This document shows, piece after piece, positions 8,731 to 16,860 of a DNA stretch of 64,000 nucleotides (positions are counted from its first letter, which is position 1; every line of letters starts with the position of its first letter). Source of the stretch: Brucellaceae bacterium (GTDB taxonomy: Bacteria; Pseudomonadota; Alphaproteobacteria; Rhizobiales; Rhizobiaceae); the NCBI GenBank assembly GCA_020637755.1, contig JACKJW010000012.1, positions 13,328 through 77,327 on the forward strand, written 5' to 3'. A program made the translations under genes and the position numbers. The notes under the pieces were generated by a model. That model was given only the letters and a program-made list of their open reading frames with translations. It was not told where the DNA came from and ran no database searches.

Positions 8731-9672
8731 ATGGCCATGATCGACAATACCGCCGGAAACGACGCCTTCCGCCTTTCGGAAGCGACGGCTGGCGATTATT
8801 TCGAGCTCTTGAAGCCGCGCGTCATGTCGCTGGTGGTCTTTACGGCCTTTGTCGGCCTGATGGCCGCGCCCGGCTCCGTCAATCCCGTCATTGCCTTCGT
8901 GGCGATCCTCTGCATCGCGGTCGGTGCAGGGGCCTCGGGCGCGCTGAACATGTGGTATGACGCCGACATCGACGCGGTGATGTCGCGCACCGCCCGCCGT
9001 CCGGTTCCTTCGGGCCGGGTCCTGCCGGGCCAGGCGCTGGCCTTCGGCCTCGTCCTGTCGGCGCTGTCGGTGATGACGCTTGGCGTGCTGGTCAACTGGC
9101 TTGCCGCCTCGATCCTCGCCTTCACGATCTTCTTCTATGCCGTCGTCTACACCATGTGGCTGAAGCGCTCGACGCCCCAGAACATTGTCATCGGCGGCGC
9201 AGCCGGTGCCTTCCCGCCCATGGTCGGCTGGGCCGCTGCCACCGGCTCGGTCTCGCTGGAAAGCGTGGTCCTGTTTTCCATCATCTTCCTGTGGACGCCG
9301 CCACACTTCTGGGCGCTGGCCCTCTTCAAGTGCAAGGATTACGGCGCGGCCGGCATCCCCATGCTCCCCAATGTCTGCGGCGAGCGCACCACCCGCATCC
9401 AGATTTTCGCCTATTCGCTCATCCTGGCGCCGGTTGCCGTGCTGCCTTGGGCGATGGGTTTTGCCTCGGCTGCCTACGGCCTCTTTGCCATCGCCATGGG
9501 TCTCGGCTTTGTCTGGTATGCCTGGGGCGTGCTGAACATGGCCGATGGAGACGAGAGGATGCTTCCGGCCAAGAAGCTCTTTGGCTTCTCGATCCTCTAT
9601 CTCTTCTCGCTCTTCGCCGCGATTCTCCTTGATACGCTGTGGCGCGACTTTGCGCCCGTCCTGTGGGGTTGA
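8731..9672 (+). CDS. ctaB: Protoheme IX farnesyltransferase (haem O synthase)
   Basis: 313 residues, a UbiA-type membrane prenyltransferase with about eight helices. Both Asp-rich motifs are visible: NMWYDADIDAVMSRTARRPVPSG and the second in ALFKCKDYGAAGIPMLPN. It converts haem B to haem O, the precursor of haem A for the oxidase encoded around it. No obvious ribosome-binding site precedes the ATG at 8731; an in-frame ATG at 8737 is a possible alternative. The coxF frame begins 4 bases after its stop. Confidence 0.95.
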   Translation: MAMIDNTAGNDAFRLSEATAGDYFELLKPRVMSLVVFTAFVGLMAAPGSVNPVIAFVAILCIAVGAGASGALNMWYDADIDAVMSRTARRPVPSGRVLPGQALAFGLVLSALSVMTLGVLVNWLAASILAFTIFFYAVVYTMWLKRSTPQNIVIGGAAGAFPPMVGWAAATGSVSLESVVLFSIIFLWTPPHFWALALFKCKDYGAAGIPMLPNVCGERTTRIQIFAYSLILAPVAVLPWAMGFASAAYGLFAIAMGLGFVWYAWGVLNMADGDERMLPAKKLFGFSILYLFSLFAAILLDTLWRDFAPVLWG

Positions 9673-9676
9673 CGCC

Positions 9677-9826
9677 GTGGATGCAGACCGGGTGACCCTG
9701 ACCGACAAGCAGAAGAAGGCGCAGCGCAGCCGCTCCGTCGCCATCGGTGTGGCTCTGGCGGCTCTCGTTGTCATTTTCTACGTGGTCACCATGATGAAGT
9801 TTGCCGCCAACGGAGCTGCGCAATGA
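9677..9826 (+). CDS. coxF: Small CoxF-like membrane protein of the oxidase operon
   Basis: 49 residues from a GTG at 9677, 4 bases after ctaB. The sequence is VDADRVTLTDKQKKAQRSRS, then one hydrophobic helix (SVAIGVALAALVVIFYVVTM), then a short tail. A single-span peptide at this place in the operon, between ctaB and ctaG, is the CoxF/CtaF-type protein of alphaproteobacteria, probably an assembly or accessory factor. Its stop overlaps the ctaG start (ATGA at 9823-9826). The same frame is open upstream into ctaB, but an earlier start would encode a reading unlike the family. Confidence 0.78.
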   Translation: MDADRVTLTDKQKKAQRSRSVAIGVALAALVVIFYVVTMMKFAANGAAQ

Positions 9827-10428
9827 GCGGCCCGGGCGATCAGAAGCGGCGTTCCAACCTGAAGGTCGCCGCCTTTGGTGCCACCGTGGCGATGGCCATG
9901 GTTGGAGTGTCCTTTGCCGCCGTGCCGCTCTACCAGATGTTCTGCCAGGTGACCGGCTACGGCGGAACCACCCAGCGGGCCGACGGCTATTTCGGCAAGG
10001 TTCTCGACAAGCGGATCCTCGTGCGCTTCGACGCCAACACGTCCGGTGTGCCGTGGCAGTTCCAGCCCGTGCAGCGTGATGTGAATATCCGCATCGGCGA
10101 GACGGTCAGGATTGCCTACAAGGCCAAGAACATTTCGCAGCGCACCGTAAAGGCCAGCGCCACGTTCAACGTGGTGCCGGAAATGGCCGGAGCCTACTTC
10201 AACAAGGTGGAGTGCTTTTGCTTCACCGAGACCGAGCTCAAGCCCGGCGAATCCATTGACATGCCGGTGGTCTTCTATGTGGATCCGGACATTGTCGACG
10301 TTCCGGAGCTGAAAGCGATGACCGCCATCACTCTTTCCTACACCTTCTTCCCCATTGACGAGAAAGCCACTCCGGTGGCATCGGCTCCGGTGGACAGCAA
10401 GGTGACGACCAACAGCACCACCAGATAG
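9823..10428 (+). CDS. ctaG: Cytochrome c oxidase assembly copper chaperone CtaG (Cox11 family)
   Basis: 201 residues. One N-terminal helix (about 15-37) anchors a periplasmic Ig-like domain. The copper-binding motif ECFCFTETELKPGE is intact with both cysteines, and VPLYQMFCQVTGYGGTTQ near the start holds the third conserved Cys. It delivers copper to the CuB site of subunit I. Start overlaps the coxF stop by 4 bases; coxIII follows after 20 bases. Confidence 0.95.
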   Translation: MSGPGDQKRRSNLKVAAFGATVAMAMVGVSFAAVPLYQMFCQVTGYGGTTQRADGYFGKVLDKRILVRFDANTSGVPWQFQPVQRDVNIRIGETVRIAYKAKNISQRTVKASATFNVVPEMAGAYFNKVECFCFTETELKPGESIDMPVVFYVDPDIVDVPELKAMTAITLSYTFFPIDEKATPVASAPVDSKVTTNSTTR

Positions 10429-10448
10429 AAAACCGCGGGGGATCCGAT

Positions 10449-11336
10449 ATGGCCGACGCACACGCCAAGCAACACGACTATCACATCATCGACCCGAGCC
10501 CGTGGCCGGCGCTCGCCTCGCTCGGTGCCTTCATCACCGCGATCGGTGCCATTTCCTGGATGCGTTCGCTCAAGGGCGGCGAGTTCCCGTTGCTCGGCAT
10601 CAATTTTGCCGGTGCCAATTTCTGGCTCTTCGCCATCGGCATCGCGATCATCCTCTATGTGATGTATGCGTGGTGGTCCGACACCATCAAGGAAGCCCAT
10701 GAGGGTCATCACACCCGCGTGGTCTCGCTGCACCTGCGCTACGGCATGATCATGTTCATCGCTTCGGAAGTGATGTTCTTCGTGGCCTGGTTCTGGGCCT
10801 TCTTCGATGCCAGCCTCTATCCGGGCGAAGCCGTCCAGGTCCTGCGCAGCGAATTTACCGGTGGTGTCTGGCCGCCGAAGGGCATCGAAGTGCTCGACCC
10901 GCTGCACCTGCCGCTCTACAACACGGTCATCCTGCTGCTGTCGGGCACCACGGTCACCTGGGCGCACCACGCCCTCATTCACAACGACCGCAAGGGCCTG
11001 GTCTGGGGTCTCGTGCTGACGGTCGCCCTTGGCGTGCTCTTCACCTGCGTGCAGGTCTACGAATACGCCCATGCGCCCTTCGCCTTCAAGGATTCCATCT
11101 ACGGCGCCACCTTCTTCATGGCCACCGGCTTCCACGGCTTCCACGTCTTCGTCGGTACCGTGTTCCTGCTGGTCTGCCTGTTCCGCGCGCTGAAGGGGCA
11201 CTTCACGCCCAAGCAGCACTTCGGCTTCGAGGCCGCTGCCTGGTACTGGCACTTCGTGGACGTGGTCTGGCTCTTCCTCTTCTTCGCGATCTACGTCTGG
11301 GCTTCGTGGGGCGCACCCATCGCCCATGGCCACTGA
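10449..11336 (+). CDS. ctaE: Cytochrome c oxidase subunit III
   Basis: 295 residues with seven predicted transmembrane helices. Family segments include HDYHIIDPSPWPALASLGAF at the start, SEVMFFVAWFWAFFDASLYP, the GTTVTWAHHAL stretch, and WYWHFVDVVWLFLFFAIYVW at the end. Subunit III stabilises the core and the proton-uptake path of subunit I. The GGGGGATCC just before the ATG supplies a ribosome-binding site. A terminator follows the stop, separating the structural part of the operon from the DUF983/SURF1 genes. Confidence 0.96.
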   Translation: MADAHAKQHDYHIIDPSPWPALASLGAFITAIGAISWMRSLKGGEFPLLGINFAGANFWLFAIGIAIILYVMYAWWSDTIKEAHEGHHTRVVSLHLRYGMIMFIASEVMFFVAWFWAFFDASLYPGEAVQVLRSEFTGGVWPPKGIEVLDPLHLPLYNTVILLLSGTTVTWAHHALIHNDRKGLVWGLVLTVALGVLFTCVQVYEYAHAPFAFKDSIYGATFFMATGFHGFHVFVGTVFLLVCLFRALKGHFTPKQHFGFEAAAWYWHFVDVVWLFLFFAIYVWASWGAPIAHGH

Positions 11337-11357
11337 TCCGGCCTGACATGATCTCGG

Positions 11358-11387
11358 AAAAGGCGGGCCGGTCCCGCCTTTTTCTTT
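11358..11387 (+). terminator. Rho-independent terminator after ctaE
   Basis: AAAAGGCGGG at 11358-11367 pairs perfectly with CCCGCCTTTT at 11373-11382 across a 5-base loop, and the T-run continues to 11387 with a single C. It lies 21 bases after the coxIII stop. Confidence 0.82.
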
Positions 11388-11549
11388 TCCGGCCGCGACC
11401 CGGCGGTTCAACAAGCACCGGTCTGCCGGGACATATGCAAAATGTCGCATCCAGGATGCACGTTTCGCACTGGACAGCGGGCGGCAACGCTGCAAACAAC
11501 ACATTCCAGCCATTGAGGCCGGGCATGCGCCCGGCGCAACCTTGAGCGA

Positions 11550-11945
11550 GTGACTGCCGTGACCCAGGACCAGGCCCACTTCCCGCCCGTCGATCCCATC
11601 CAGGCCGGACTGAAGGGCCGCTGTCCGCGCTGCGGCGAGGGCAAGCTGTTCAAGGGCTACCTGAACGTGAAGGAGCGCTGCGGCGTCTGCGGGCTGGACA
11701 ATTCCTTCGCCGATGCCGGAGACGGCCCGGCCATCTTCGTCATGCTGATCGTCGGCTTCATTGTTGTCGGTCTGGCGCTCTGGATGGAGGTGAATTATTC
11801 GCCGCCGCTCTGGCTGCACATGGTTCTGTGGATTCCGCTCACGCTGATCCTGAGCCTCGGCTCGCTGCGCGCCATCAAGGGTGTGCTCATCACCCTGCAA
11901 TATGCCAACAAGGCCGAGCAGGGGAAGCTTGAGGGGCAGGAATGA
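11550..11945 (+). CDS. DUF983 family membrane protein
   Basis: 131 residues from a GTG start. The N-terminal zinc-ribbon-like motif has two CxxC pairs (CPRCGEGKLF and RCGVCGLDNSF), followed by two hydrophobic helices (IFVMLIVGFIVVGLALWMEV and a second ending in LILSLGSLRAIKG). DUF983 proteins regularly sit in oxidase assembly operons between coxIII and surf1; their role is not established, but a part in oxidase maturation is likely. The stop overlaps the SURF1 start (ATGA at 11942-11945). Confidence 0.88.
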   Translation: MTAVTQDQAHFPPVDPIQAGLKGRCPRCGEGKLFKGYLNVKERCGVCGLDNSFADAGDGPAIFVMLIVGFIVVGLALWMEVNYSPPLWLHMVLWIPLTLILSLGSLRAIKGVLITLQYANKAEQGKLEGQE

Positions 11946-12685
11946 CGGCCACCGCTACCGCCGGCAAACGCGACAGGCGTTTCTGGCTGCTCAGCGCGCT
12001 GGTTCTGGCGGCGCTGGCCGTTCTGGTCACGCTCGGCACCTGGCAGGTCCGCCGCCTGGCCTGGAAGGAGGGGCTGATTGCCCGCATCGAGGCGCGCATG
12101 GCCGCAGCCCCGGTTCCGCTGGCGGCTGCCGAGCAGGCCTTCGCGGCGAGTGGCGATGTTGACTACCAACCCGTCACCTTGACCGGCCACTTCGAGCACG
12201 CCGGCGAGCAGCACTTCTTTGCCACCCACAAGGGGGCTTCCGGCTACTACGTCTATACGCCGCTGCGCCTGCCCGATGGCCGCGCAATTCTTGTGAACCG
12301 TGGCTTCGTGCCCTTCGACCGGAAGGACCCCGCAACGCGGGCGGAAGGGCAGGTGGAAGGCGACGTGGAGATCGCGGGTCTCGCCCGAAATCCGCTCGCC
12401 GAAAAGCCGTCGGGCGTCTACGACAACGACCCGGCGAAAAACATCTATTACTGGAAGGACCGCCAGGCGATGGCGCGCGCAGCCGGTCTTGACCCCGCCC
12501 GCCTGCTTCCCTTCTTCGTGGATGCCGATGACGCCCCCAATCCCGGCGGCTGGCCCATGGGCGGCGTCACACTCGTCAGCCTGCCCAACAACCACCTGCA
12601 ATATGCCGTCACCTGGTATGGCCTGGCACTGGCGCTGGTGGGCGTGTACCTGTTCTGGATCATCCAGGCCCGGCGAAAGGGCTGA
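11942..12685 (+). CDS. SURF1 family cytochrome oxidase biogenesis protein
   Basis: 247 residues with the SURF1 layout: a transmembrane helix at about 13-32, a large periplasmic domain, and a second helix near the C terminus (YAVTWYGLALALVGVYLFWI). LGTWQVRRLAWKEGLI and ILVNRGFVPFDRKDP are family signatures. SURF1 helps insert haem A into subunit I. The start overlaps the DUF983 stop. ispH follows after 67 bases. Confidence 0.93.
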   Translation: MTATATAGKRDRRFWLLSALVLAALAVLVTLGTWQVRRLAWKEGLIARIEARMAAAPVPLAAAEQAFAASGDVDYQPVTLTGHFEHAGEQHFFATHKGASGYYVYTPLRLPDGRAILVNRGFVPFDRKDPATRAEGQVEGDVEIAGLARNPLAEKPSGVYDNDPAKNIYYWKDRQAMARAAGLDPARLLPFFVDADDAPNPGGWPMGGVTLVSLPNNHLQYAVTWYGLALALVGVYLFWIIQARRKG

Positions 12686-12752
12686 GCATCCGCGCCCTTG
12701 ACAGGACAGCCCGGCACCTTCACTTGAAGGCGGAACGGGACCGCGCTGAATC

Positions 12753-13760
12753 ATGACCCTTGCTCCTCGCGAAAAGCTGACGATCCGCCTGTGCGAGCCG
12801 CGCGGCTTCTGCGCCGGTGTGGACCGCGCCATCCAGATCGTCGTGCTGGCGCTCAAGAAACATGGCGCGCCGGTCTATGTGCGCCACGAGATCGTGCACA
12901 ACAAGTTCGTCGTGGAAGGCCTGCGGTCCCGCGGCGCCGTCTTCATCGAGGAACTGGACGAGATCCCGCTTGACCATCGCGACGCGCCGGTCGTCTTCTC
13001 GGCCCATGGCGTGCCCAAATCCGTGCCCGCCCACGCCCGCGACCTCAACCTGCTCTACCTGGATGCCACCTGTCCGCTGGTCTCCAAGGTGCACAAGCAG
13101 GCCATGCGCCACCAGCGTCTCGGCCGCCATGTGCTGCTGATCGGCCACGCCGGCCATCCGGAGGTGATCGGCACCATGGGCCAGCTCGAGGAGGGTGCCG
13201 TTTCGCTCATCGAGACGGAGGCCGATGCCGCCGCCTTCATCGCGCCCACTGCGGTGGAACTTGGCTATGTCACCCAGACCACGCTTTCGGTGGATGACAC
13301 GGCGGGCATCGTCAAGGCGCTGGAAAACCGCTTTCCCGGCCTGCATGCCCCGGCCGCCGAAAGCATCTGCTATGCCACCACAAACCGGCAGGAGGCGGTG
13401 AAGCAGGCTGCCCCCGGATCAGACCTGTTCCTGATTGTCGGCGCGCCCAATTCATCCAATTCCAAGCGCCTCGTCGAGGTGGCCGAGCGGGCCGGGGCGA
13501 AGTCTGCTGCCCTGGTGCAGCGTGCCGCCGAGATCGATTGGGGCCAGGCGCAGGGCGCGCGGGTCGTCGGCCTGTCGGCCGGTGCGTCGGCGCCCGAAAT
13601 CATCGTCGACGAAATCATCGCCGCCTTCCGCGAGCACTTCGATGTCACGCTGGACATTGCGTTGACCGCGCGGGAAACCGAGAACTTCCCCGTCATGCGC
13701 GCCCTGCGCGATGTGGAACTGGCGCCTTCCGACATGGCCTTCGTCAACGGGGATCACTGA
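12753..13760 (+). CDS. ispH: 4-hydroxy-3-methylbut-2-enyl diphosphate reductase
   Basis: 335 residues. The 4Fe-4S ligands are in EPRGFCAGVDRAI, in DATCPLVSKVHKQ and in ESICYATTNRQEAV. The substrate-binding segments GHAGHPEVIGTMGQ and GAPNSSNSKRLVEVA are intact. It makes IPP and DMAPP in the last step of the MEP isoprenoid pathway, which also feeds the farnesyl group used by CtaB upstream. The stop (TGATG at 13758-13762) overlaps the thrB start by one base. Confidence 0.96.
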   Translation: MTLAPREKLTIRLCEPRGFCAGVDRAIQIVVLALKKHGAPVYVRHEIVHNKFVVEGLRSRGAVFIEELDEIPLDHRDAPVVFSAHGVPKSVPAHARDLNLLYLDATCPLVSKVHKQAMRHQRLGRHVLLIGHAGHPEVIGTMGQLEEGAVSLIETEADAAAFIAPTAVELGYVTQTTLSVDDTAGIVKALENRFPGLHAPAAESICYATTNRQEAVKQAAPGSDLFLIVGAPNSSNSKRLVEVAERAGAKSAALVQRAAEIDWGQAQGARVVGLSAGASAPEIIVDEIIAAFREHFDVTLDIALTARETENFPVMRALRDVELAPSDMAFVNGDH

Positions 13761-14728
13761 TGGCCGTCTATACCGACATTTCCGAAGAGGAACTGGAGGC
13801 CTTCCTGTCGGCCTATCCCGTCGGTCGTCTGCTGTCCTATCGTGGCATTGCCGAGGGCGTCGAAAATTCCAATTTCATGCTCCATGCCGAGGGCGGGTCC
13901 TTCATCCTCACGCTGTTTGAAAAGCGGACCAACGAACAGGACCTGCCCTTCTTCACAGGGCTGATGGATCATCTGGCCGGCAAGGGCCTCACCTGTCCGC
14001 AGCCTGTCAAGCGGTCCGATGGCGCGATCATCGGTCGCCTTGCCGGGCGTCCCGCAATCATCGTCTCGTTCCTGGAGGGCATGTGGCCGCGCCGCCCTAC
14101 CGCCGCCCATTGCCGCGAGGTCGGTGCGGCGCTCGCCCGCATGCATCTTGCCGCTGCCGATTTCCCCGTCAGCCGCGCCAACGGTCTTGCGTTGAAGGAC
14201 TGGCGCCCGCTGTTCGATCTGGCCGCCGCGCGCGCCGATGAGGTGGAACCGGGTCTGGCCGGGGAGGTCGCCGCCGAACTGGACGTGCTGGAAGCCAGCT
14301 GGCCGCAGGGCCTGCCCGCCGGTGTCATCCATGCCGATCTCTTCCCCGACAATGTCTTTTTCCTTGGCGAGAAGCTGTCCGGCCTGATCGACTTCTATTT
14401 CGCCTGCAACGACGTGCTCGCCTATGACGTGGCGGTTTGCCTCAATGCCTGGTGCTTCGAGCGCGATTTTTCCTTCAATCTGACCAAGGGGCAGGCTCTG
14501 CTGGCCGGTTATCAGTCGGTGCGGCCCTTGTCTGCGGGTGAAATGCAAGCCCTGCCGCTGCTGGCACGTGGCGCGGCCATCCGTTTCCTGCTGACGCGCC
14601 TTTATGACTGGCTGAACACGCCGGCCGGCGCCGTCGTTACCAAGAAGGACCCGCGCGAATATCTGCGCCGCCTGCGCTTCCACCGTCAGGTGATCTCGGC
14701 CGTCGACTACGGCGCGGGGCCGGCATGA
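13760..14728 (+). CDS. thrB: Homoserine kinase, ThrB of the aminoglycoside-phosphotransferase fold
   Basis: 322 residues. It begins MAVYTDISEEELEAFLSAYP, typical of the APH-like homoserine kinases of Rhizobiales. VIHADLFPDNVFFLGEKLSG is the catalytic loop (HADxxxxN) followed by the LIDFYFACNDVLAYDVAVC metal-binding region. It phosphorylates homoserine, the step before threonine synthase; thrC is at 23239-24654. A longer open frame reaches back into ispH, but the ATG at 13760 is where the family begins. The stop overlaps the rnhA start (ATGA). Confidence 0.93.
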   Translation: MAVYTDISEEELEAFLSAYPVGRLLSYRGIAEGVENSNFMLHAEGGSFILTLFEKRTNEQDLPFFTGLMDHLAGKGLTCPQPVKRSDGAIIGRLAGRPAIIVSFLEGMWPRRPTAAHCREVGAALARMHLAAADFPVSRANGLALKDWRPLFDLAAARADEVEPGLAGEVAAELDVLEASWPQGLPAGVIHADLFPDNVFFLGEKLSGLIDFYFACNDVLAYDVAVCLNAWCFERDFSFNLTKGQALLAGYQSVRPLSAGEMQALPLLARGAAIRFLLTRLYDWLNTPAGAVVTKKDPREYLRRLRFHRQVISAVDYGAGPA

Positions 14729-15183
14729 AACAGGTCGAGGTTTTCACCGACGGCGCCTGCTCGGGCAATCCGGGGCCGGGCGGCTGGGGCGCCATCCTGC
14801 GTTACAACGGCTCTGTCAAGGAACTGTCCGGCGGCGAGGCGGACACCACAAACAACCGCATGGAACTGATGGCCGCCATCCAGGCACTGGATGCGCTGAA
14901 ACAGGCCTGCAAGGTCGATCTCTTTACCGACAGCGTCTATGTGCGCGACGGCATCGGCAAATGGATCCATGGCTGGAAGAAGAACGGTTGGCGCACCGCC
15001 GACAAGAAGCCGGTGAAGAACGCCGAGCTCTGGCAGGCGCTGGACGCCGCGCGCACCCGCCATGAGGTGACGTGGCATTGGGTGAAGGGCCATGCCGGTC
15101 ATCCGGAAAACGAACGAGCCGATGAGCTGGCGCGCGAGGGCATGGCGCCCTTCAAGCCTCAGCGCGGGAAGACCACCGGGTAA
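14725..15183 (+). CDS. rnhA: Ribonuclease HI
   Basis: 152 residues. VFTDGACSGNPGPGGWGAIL carries the first catalytic Asp, NNRMELMAAIQAL the Glu, LFTDSVYVRDGI the second Asp, and GHAGHPENERADELA the last Asp. It cleaves RNA in RNA-DNA hybrids. The ispH-thrB-rnhA order is common in Rhizobiales. Its last 25 bases overlap the end of the convergent LysE-type gene. Confidence 0.96.
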   Translation: MKQVEVFTDGACSGNPGPGGWGAILRYNGSVKELSGGEADTTNNRMELMAAIQALDALKQACKVDLFTDSVYVRDGIGKWIHGWKKNGWRTADKKPVKNAELWQALDAARTRHEVTWHWVKGHAGHPENERADELAREGMAPFKPQRGKTTG

Positions 15184-15758
15184 AGAGAGGCAAGCAGCAG
15201 CCCGGCCATCGAATAATTGAAGAGCGTGAGACGGCGCGCATTGGTGAGGAACCGGCGCAGCCCCTGTCCCGCAACAACCCAGACCACGATCGATGGCAGG
15301 TTCACCAGGCCGAACACGGCAGCAACGAGAAGGGCGGCTCTTGCGCTTCCGCCCGGCGCATAGGCGCTCATGGCGGTCAGCGCCATGGTCCATGCCTTCG
15401 GGTTCACCCATTGGAAGGCGGCAGCCTGCAGAAATGTGAAAGGCCTGGCAGCCGTTTCGCCCTCTGCCTTCGGCGCACCGGCACGCGCAATCTTCCAGGC
15501 AAGATAGACGAGATAGGCCACGCTGACGGCGGTCAGTACGGTCTTGGCGACCGGATAGAGATCGAACAGGCCGACCAGCCCCAGCCCGACCAATGCCACC
15601 ATGAGCGTGAAGCCCAGATTGACGCCCATCATGTGGGGCAGGGTGCGCCGGAAACCGAAGTTCGCACCTGACGCCATCAGCATCAGGTTGTTCGGTCCCG
15701 GCGTGATGGAGGAAACCAGCGAGAAGGCGGCAAGCGCGGTGAGCAGTTCTGTTTTCAT
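15159..15758 (-). CDS. LysE/RhtB family amino-acid exporter
   Basis: 199 residues, about six hydrophobic segments. The start MKTELLTALAAFSLVSSITP followed by GPNNLMLMASGANFGFR is the family signature. LysE/RhtB proteins export amino acids or related compounds; the substrate here is not evident. It is divergent from an Lrp/AsnC-type regulator, the usual arrangement for regulator-exporter pairs. The ATG at 15758 was chosen because a longer open frame would run into the regulator gene. The 3' end overlaps rnhA by 25 bases. Confidence 0.9.
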   Translation of the reverse strand: MKTELLTALAAFSLVSSITPGPNNLMLMASGANFGFRRTLPHMMGVNLGFTLMVALVGLGLVGLFDLYPVAKTVLTAVSVAYLVYLAWKIARAGAPKAEGETAARPFTFLQAAAFQWVNPKAWTMALTAMSAYAPGGSARAALLVAAVFGLVNLPSIVVWVVAGQGLRRFLTNARRLTLFNYSMAGLLLASLYPVVFPR

Positions 15759-15791
15759 GCCAGGATTGTGTATTGCTTCCAGCGGTATGAA

Positions 15792-15828
15792 ATTGCAAAC
15801 ATGCGGCATTGTCGGGGAAATTTGCAAT
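15792..15828. promoter_or_regulatory. Inverted repeat between LysE-type gene and Lrp/AsnC regulator
   Basis: ATTGCAAA at 15792-15799 and TTTGCAAT at 15821-15828 form a perfect 8-base inverted repeat with a 21-base spacer. The right arm ends 2 bases before the regulator start. It is a likely binding site for the adjacent Lrp/AsnC protein, with repression of its own gene and control of the exporter. Confidence 0.5.
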
Positions 15829-15830
15829 CC

Positions 15831-16283
15831 ATGATGAAGTTGGACGAGATTGACCGCAGGATATTGCGCGAACTGACGCGCGATGGCCGCATCAGCAACC
15901 TGCATCTGGCCGAACGTGTGGGGCTGTCGCCCTCGGCCTGCCTGCGCCGGACACAGGAACTCGAACGGTCCGGCGTCATCGCCGGTTACCGCGCCGTCAT
16001 CAATCCCGCAGCATTGGGAAAATCGCTGGTGGCCTATGTGGCCGTGGGTCTCAACAACCATTCCAAGGCTGCGCAGGAGGCCTTCGAGCGCTCCATGGCG
16101 CGCGCGGCCGATGTGGTGGAATGCCACAATGTGACCGGAACGGTGGAGTACATCCTGCGGGTGGAGACGGACAATCTCCAGACCTACAAGATGTTTCACA
16201 CGGAAGTGCTGGGGGTACTTCCCCAGCTCAACTCGATCACATCCTACATCGTGCTCGCCTCATCGAAGGATGAGCGCGCCTGA
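15831..16283 (+). CDS. Lrp/AsnC family transcriptional regulator
   Basis: 150 residues from ATG 15831 (a second ATG follows at 15834). N-terminal helix-turn-helix: LDEIDRRILRELTRDGRISN then LHLAERVGLSPSACLRRTQE. The C-terminal RAM/AsnC ligand-binding domain includes VVECHNVTGTVEYILRVET. Such regulators sense amino acids, and its divergent LysE-type neighbour is the probable target. It converges on the peroxiredoxin gene with 5 bases between them. Confidence 0.92.
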   Translation: MMKLDEIDRRILRELTRDGRISNLHLAERVGLSPSACLRRTQELERSGVIAGYRAVINPAALGKSLVAYVAVGLNNHSKAAQEAFERSMARAADVVECHNVTGTVEYILRVETDNLQTYKMFHTEVLGVLPQLNSITSYIVLASSKDERA

Positions 16284-16288
16284 GCCTG

Positions 16289-16774
16289 TCAGAGCTGCTG
16301 GAGCAGGGTTTCGGCGCTTGAGGCAACGACCTTGCCCGATCCGTCCTCAATATTGAGCGCGGCCACCTTGCCGTCTTCGACGATCATCGAGAAACGCTTG
16401 GAGCGCAGGCCTAGCCCGCCCGCCGACAGGTCCATGTCGAGGCCGCAAGCCTTGACGAAATCGCCGTTGCCATCGGCCAGATAGGTGATCTTGTCCTTGC
16501 CGCTGGTGGCTTCCTGCCAGGCCTTCATGACGAAGACGTCATTGACGGCGACAACGGCAATCGTGTCCACGCCCTTGGCCTTGATGGCATCGTGATGCTC
16601 CAGATAGCCGGGCAGGTGGTTCATCGAGCAGGTGGGCGTGAAGGCACCGGGAACACCGAAAAGCACCACCTTCCGGCCCCCGAAAACCTGGTCGGTCGTC
16701 AGCACGGCCGGGCCGTCGGCGGTCGGTGTCTTGAAGGTGGCGGCGGGCAGCGAAGCGCCGATGGCGATGGCCAT
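16289..16774 (-). CDS. Peroxiredoxin (Prx5/type II family)
   Basis: 161 residues. GVPGAFTPTCSMNHLPGY contains the peroxidatic Cys in the PxxxTxxC motif of the Prx5 subfamily. VVAVNDVFVMKAW and a C-terminal VEDGKVAALNIED segment match the family. It reduces hydrogen peroxide and organic peroxides using thiols. The ATG at 16774 fits the family start (MAIAIGASLPAATF); a longer open frame upstream has no support. A DsbD-alpha-like gene lies 86 bases upstream in the same direction. Confidence 0.94.
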   Translation of the reverse strand: MAIAIGASLPAATFKTPTADGPAVLTTDQVFGGRKVVLFGVPGAFTPTCSMNHLPGYLEHHDAIKAKGVDTIAVVAVNDVFVMKAWQEATSGKDKITYLADGNGDFVKACGLDMDLSAGGLGLRSKRFSMIVEDGKVAALNIEDGSGKVVASSAETLLQQL

Positions 16775-16860
16775 GAATACCTCCGGATTGATTTTTTTTG
16801 ATGCCCGTTCAACTGCGGGCAGCAAGGGGAATGTAGTCGCTCGGGACGCCTTTTCCACCC

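Noticed and set aside
6814..9774. A 986-codon open frame on the minus strand across coxB-ctaD-ctaB.
   Set aside because: It is antisense to clearly recognised oxidase genes, is Arg/His/Asp/Gly-rich like other GC-rich shadow frames, and shows no domain I recognise.
11520..11540. A hairpin (GCCGGGC/GCCCGGC) just before the DUF983 gene, as a terminator.
   Set aside because: The 7-bp stem is not followed by a T-run. It is more likely incidental in GC-rich DNA.
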